This document shows positions 59,767-64,000 of a stretch of DNA of 64,000 bases, in pieces (position 1 is the stretch's first letter; each line of letters starts with the position of its first letter). Below the pieces are notes generated by a model that was not told the DNA's origin, made no database searches, and saw only the letters and a list, made by a program, of their open reading frames with translations. The position numbers and the translations under genes are program-made. Source of the stretch: Arachis hypogaea (lineage: Eukaryota > Streptophyta > Magnoliopsida > Fabales > Fabaceae); assembly GCF_003086295.3 (NCBI RefSeq), contig NC_092045.1:88116693-88180692 (forward strand). Direction: 5' to 3'.

Positions 59767-60956
59767 TTGGGGCCAATAACCATAACATGCACTTTTATAG
59801 GATATGCTCAAAATTCTAAAGCATATAGAATATTAGACTTAATGTCTAACGTAGTTGTTGAATTAAGAGAAGTAGAATTTATTGACAGTAAATTTATCAA
59901 TGATTCAACTTCTAATTCAGAGTATCCCCAAAATGATACTAATATTTCACAAGAAATAAATAATCAAAACAATAAACGTCTAAACAAAAAAGAGTTTATT
60001 GAACCAAGGAAGAGCTTTAGAGTAAGAAAAGAAAATGACTTGGGTCCAGATTTTATTTCTTCTCAGGCTATCACCTTTTCGGTAGAAGAAACTAGGAATT
60101 CTATAACAAACAAGATTCCTATTGTTATGAACATAAAGGGTGATCCTCAAACATTCAAAAAGGCTATGGCTTCGAGGGATTCTTCTTTTTGGAAAGAAGC
60201 AATAAATGATGAAATGGACTCAATATTATCTAACAATACTTGGTTCTTGGTTGATTTGCCTCCAGGATCAAAGCCTGTAGGATGTAAGTGGGTATTTAGA
60301 AGAAAGTATAACATTGATGGTTCATTACAAACCTTTAAAGTAAGGTTAGTGGCCAAGGGGTTTAGACAACAAGAAGGTCTAGACTATTCTGATGCCTACG
60401 CACCTGTGGCAAGAATGAATTATATTAGGACTCTTATAGCATTAACATCCATACGTAAGCTTCATATACATCAAATGAATGTTAAAACGGCTTTTCTAAA
60501 TGGAGATCTTAATGAAAAAATTTATATGGAGCAATCGAAAGGCTATGTGCTATCCGGAAATGAAAAGAAGGTTTGCAAATTAATTAAGTCTTTGTATGGA
60601 CTAAAACAAGCCCCTAAACAATGGCATGAGAAGTTTGATTCAGTGGTGTTATCAAATGACTTCTCACATAATAGTGCGAATAAATGTATTTACTCAAAAT
60701 TTACAAAAATTATGGAGTAATCATTTGTTTATATGTTGATGATATGTTAATCATCGGAACAAATTTAGAAAGAATTCGTGTAACAAAAAAATATTTAACT
60801 TCTAAATTCAATATGAAGGATTTGAATGAAGTAGATACAAAATTACGTATAAAGGTGCATAAGAATGAAATTGGCTTTACTTTAAGTCAATCTCATTATA
60901 TCAAAAAGGTATTGAAAAAGTTTGATCATCTCACAATTAAAGAATCCAATACACCC
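59767..60956 (+). pseudogene. Reverse transcriptase of element D, broken
   Basis: Linker, then FWKEAINDEMDSILSNNTW, PVGCKWVFRRKYNIDGSL, RLVAKGFRQQEGLDYSDAYA, TAFLNGDLNEKIYMEQ and SLYGLKQAPKQWHEKFD, the standard copia polymerase order. The catalytic CLYVDDMLIIG is intact but lies in a different frame from the first part (break near 60700). TAA at 60957. Confidence 0.88.
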
Positions 60957-60986
60957 TAAGATCCTAATCTTAAATTAGAAGGAAAG

Positions 60987-61688
60987 ATGGGAAGACCTAT
61001 AGCACAATTAGAATATGCTAGTGCTATAGGAAGTTTAATGTATGCAATGCATTATACTAGACCTCATATAGCATTTGCTGTGTGCAAATTATCAAGGTTT
61101 ACAGGAAAGCCTAGCAATCAACATTGGAAAGCTATAATCAGAGTTCTTGGTTATCTCAAGAAAACCATAAACTTAGGATTACACTATAGTGATTATCCCG
61201 CAGTTTTAGAAGGTTATTCCAACGCAAGTTGGATTACAAATCTTAGTGACAACAAATCCACTTCAAGATGGATTTTCACCATAGGTGGTGGAGCAATAAT
61301 TTGGGCCTCAAAGAAACAAACATGTATTACACATTCTACTATAGAGGCTGAGTTTGTAGCTTTATCAGCCGTAGGTAAAGTAGCGGAATGGTTAAGAAAT
61401 TTGTTATATGATATAAAGCTATGGCCACAACAGACGACAGCCATTTCAATCTTCTGTGATAGTGAATCAACCATGTCTCGAGCATATAATAAGGTTTATA
61501 ATGGAAAGTCTAGACATATAAGTTTGAGACATGAGTTTGTGAGACAACTAATAGATGATGGTGTAATTACCATCACTTATGTAAGATCTCAAGGAAATTT
61601 AGTAGACCCTTTGACTAAAGGTTTGTCAAGGGATAAAATCAAAGAGACTACTGCTAAAATGGAATTAAAACCTATTATTGCTAAATGA
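60987..61688 (+). pseudogene. RNase H of element D
   Basis: Open for 233 codons: IGSLMYAMHYTRPHIAFAV, VLGYLKKTINLGLHYS, GYSNASWITNLSDNKSTSRW, THSTIEAEFVAL, IFCDSESTMSRAYN, KSRHISLRHEFVRQLI, ending PIIAK and TGA. The first catalytic Asp of the usual YxDADWAG motif reads Asn here (YSNASW), so activity is doubtful. Confidence 0.85.
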
Positions 61689-62168
61689 TGGGAACCCAAC
61701 CTTATTCTAGTAGACCACTAGTTTCAAGGTTTAATAGGTAATAACAAGTTATTTAGCAATTGGAGCACTAAGGTATAGGATTTAGTGTTATTTACCATAA
61801 ATTAGGAGGGTGAGTTAAAACTCTTAATGGAATGATAATATTATTTATCAAAAGATTCCACCTATATGAATATAAGAGTGGTGCCGCTCTAATCGAGAAT
61901 TTTAGAGGTTTTAATCTCGTAAATATTCATGAAACCAGGATGTGCACAAGGCCATATAAGTACTTAAAATTATAAACTCTTGAACTTGGAGGGTATAAGT
62001 AATATGTGTGATTTTTTATACTAGCATATAGAGTATAGGTTTAATCGATTAGACACCTATTACTTCGTTAGAACTTTAAAATTTATGCTAAAAGAATGTT
62101 TAATCTTAGTGACACATTCTTTATCCATATGCTTGTATGACATTTAAATTTTGTAAATAGTGGGGGAT

Positions 62169-62673
62169 TGAAGGGTAATTACAAATTTGATTAATTAATA
62201 TTATTAATATTATTGATATTATTATTAATAATATTAATAAACGGTCACTAACCGTTTAATACCATTTGGTTGAAGGGACACAATCTTTTAAGGATTGTGT
62301 ATATTCAAAACATTGTATCTATTGGCAATAGAAGAAAAGACAACCATTTGTATACGTAATTAATCATAATTGCTACGTGCAATATGTATAAATAAGTCCT
62401 TATCCACCATTTCAGAAACACAAGTACTAAGTGTACATTTTAATTAATTATTAAGAGGTTTTCTTTGTTCAAGAGAGTTGAGAATTTTTTACTATTGCTA
62501 ATTAAGAAATTCTTAGGTTTTATTGTATCCTGGGAGAGTATTGTCATCAATCTTATAACAACTAAGTGTGGGGACAAATATCTCTCTAAAGAAAGCGATC
62601 TAATCGTGCCTTAAAACCACTACACAAATATAAGATTTTGTCATCTTACAATCTTCATATACTCAACCATTTT
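62169..62673 (+). repeat. 3' LTR of element D
   Basis: Starts TGAAGGGTAATTAC after a purine-rich tract. Shorter than the 5' LTR because it lacks the tandem duplication, but it has a few extra ATT repeats near 62210-62235. Confidence 0.75.
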
Positions 62674-62678
62674 ATTGT

Positions 62679-63041
62679 GAAAGTAATTCAACCTTCACTA
62701 ATCAAAATCATCACATCTTCTGGTAGCTATTTTACCACGAACACTCTCAAGCTTAGATATGATAGTGCCAAATAATGTCATTTACTTAATTTAAATTTTA
62801 TAAATAGCAAGTCTCACTATTACTAAATAATATGTCTTTGCCTTATTTTATATTTTATATAAACTTTATTGATATCTTTTATTTGTAATACCATTTTTTT
62901 GTCTGTGATGTATTTGATTCCCACCTAAGCCTGGCTCCAAACACATTACTAAAGTTTTCAAGGAAAACTACAAGTATTGATTGGGTTTTGATAAGACAGA
63001 AGACGATATTCGAAAAATATGATTCTCAAAGTCAAAGGTAA
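62679..63041. other. No gene seen
   Basis: AT-rich. Around 62674-62700 the minus strand reads TAGTGAAGGTTGAATTAC, which resembles the start of the D LTR in opposite orientation; significance unclear. Confidence 0.4.
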
Positions 63042-63048
63042 ATTTTAT

Positions 63049-63536
63049 TGGAGACCACTTCATTAAAGACACTAAAAATGTCTTTTTTTAAAGATGTTTA
63101 CATGTGTCATTATATTATTGGACATCTTTATTAAATTGGTTAATAATTTATTTTTTAATAAACCAGAACAAAATTGGTTTATTATAGCAACAATAATAAA
63201 TCTAATTGCCCACATTATAATTATTAGACCCAATTTGATCCGATCGATTTACACAGTCTAAACAAAATCATGTTTAAATTTTTTGATAAAAAGACAAATA
63301 TATCCCTGATTTTTGTTTAAAAAAACCATGATCCAGTAGGTTATGTAAATTAGTTGGTTTAACCGGATCTGATAACAATTAGGTTTATTGTTATTGTTAT
63401 AAAAAATCAATTTTATTTTAGTTTGTTAAGAAATTCAAAAATAACTGGTTCATTAATACGTCTAATAATAATGCATGCGACACATAAGTGTCTTTACAAA
63501 AAGATATTTTACGCGTCTTTATGAGAGCATCCTCCA
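63049..63536. mobile_element. MITE/TIR element (488 bp)
   Basis: The left end TGGAGACCACTTCATTAAAG and the reverse-complemented right end TGGAGGATGCTCTCATAAAG are imperfect TIRs of about 80 bp. ATTTTAT occurs on both flanks (63042-63048 and 63537-63543), a possible duplication of low complexity. No coding sequence. Confidence 0.65.
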
Positions 63537-63564
63537 ATTTTATTTACTTAGTCTTACATTGATT

Positions 63565-63568
<4 letters not shown>

Positions 63569-63627
<59 letters not shown>
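63569..63627. repeat. (TA)n microsatellite
   Basis: An uninterrupted alternating TA tract of about 59 bases. Confidence 0.95.
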
Positions 63628-63629
<2 letters not shown>

Positions 63630-64000
63630 ATGAATTTTTTTAGCACACTTACACTTGCAAAGAGTAGATAAGTTAATGAGACAATAAACACTCTGACATA
63701 ACTCTAGTAAATTACCTTTTTTTAATTAATTATCAGTTATTTTTTTTACCACGGATTCTTTACTCCATATTTTATGTAGGAGTATTGTTAACCTACCTAA
63801 AAATAATTATAAATTGAACCCTATTTTTTATTTTTGAAAAAAATAATAATTAAAAAATAATCCCTATATTTATTCTTATTAAACTTTTTTTCCCTTTTTA
63901 TTTTGATCCCAGATTTAAATTAATGAACATTTGCTCTAATAGGGTTTTGCCCAGCTTTCAATCACTATTGCTATTGTCTCTTCCTCTCCCTTTGCCGTCT
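63628..64000. other. No gene seen
   Basis: AT-rich; the last 60 bases are pyrimidine-rich (CTTCCTCTCCC) and could be the start of something outside the window. Confidence 0.4.

Larger units (their letters stand above)
57175..62673 (+). mobile_element. Ty1/copia LTR retrotransposon 'D'
   Basis: Two similar LTRs, 57175 to about 57710 and 62169 to about 62673, both start TGAAGGGTA. The copia domain order is gag, protease, integrase, reverse transcriptase, RNase H. A purine-rich AGTGGGGGAT precedes the 3' LTR. Right LTR ends are uncertain: flanks ATTGG and ATTGT match at four of five bases if the ends are as given, but the LTR would then not end in CA. No standard initiator-Met-tRNA primer site was seen. 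All genes carry stops. Confidence 0.85.

Overview
The window is plant nuclear DNA. It is AT-rich, nearly all LTR retrotransposons and DNA transposons, with very few host genes and plant-type introns. The gypsy element whose LTR begins TGATGAGCGGATAATTTAT and carries CTGGCGTTNAACGCCAG palindromes recalls repeats I associate with peanut (Arachis). That is from memory and was not searched; 'legume, probably Arachis' is an inference.

Left part (1-26.6 kb): a four-level nest. A CACTA transposon (2742-26575, TSD TAG) carries a captured, intron-containing SOSEKI/DUF966-like gene fragment (5327-5920 plus 25273-25446). A gag-pro-only Ty3/gypsy element, 'A' (5921-25267, TSD CAAAC), sits inside the SOSEKI exon. 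A Tat-lineage gypsy element, 'B' (7950-18325, TSD GGTGT), sits inside the leader of A. B has a decayed gag-pro-RT-RNaseH-integrase set and an antisense ORF between pol and the 3' LTR. Removing A joins the SOSEKI frame exactly.

Middle part (26.6-46.5 kb): gene-poor DNA with three candidate solo LTRs (27361-29203, TSD ATTAT; 30114-31790, TSD TAGTA; 36173-37787 minus, TSD CGATT). It also holds a 1.4-kb terminal-inverted-repeat (TIR) element, a 1.2-kb degenerate array of an A/T-rich motif, a long-TIR element split by the third solo LTR, a MITE-like element and two orphan coding-like fragments. The one convincing host gene is at 43441-43758, minus strand: a 105-residue charged protein with a TATA box upstream.

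Right part (46.5-64 kb): a second, Ogre/Tat-like gypsy element, 'C' (about 46565-56720), without recognisable complete LTRs. It has decayed gag-pol and a multi-exon antisense gene with a plant-mobile-domain-like region and a coiled coil. A Ty1/copia element, 'D' (57175 to about 62673), follows with both LTRs. Then come a 488-bp TIR/MITE element and a (TA)n tract.

None of the retroelement coding regions is intact; all carry stops and frameshifts. Splice sites, TIRs and LTR ends were read by eye. Family names rest on recognised motifs and not on database searches.
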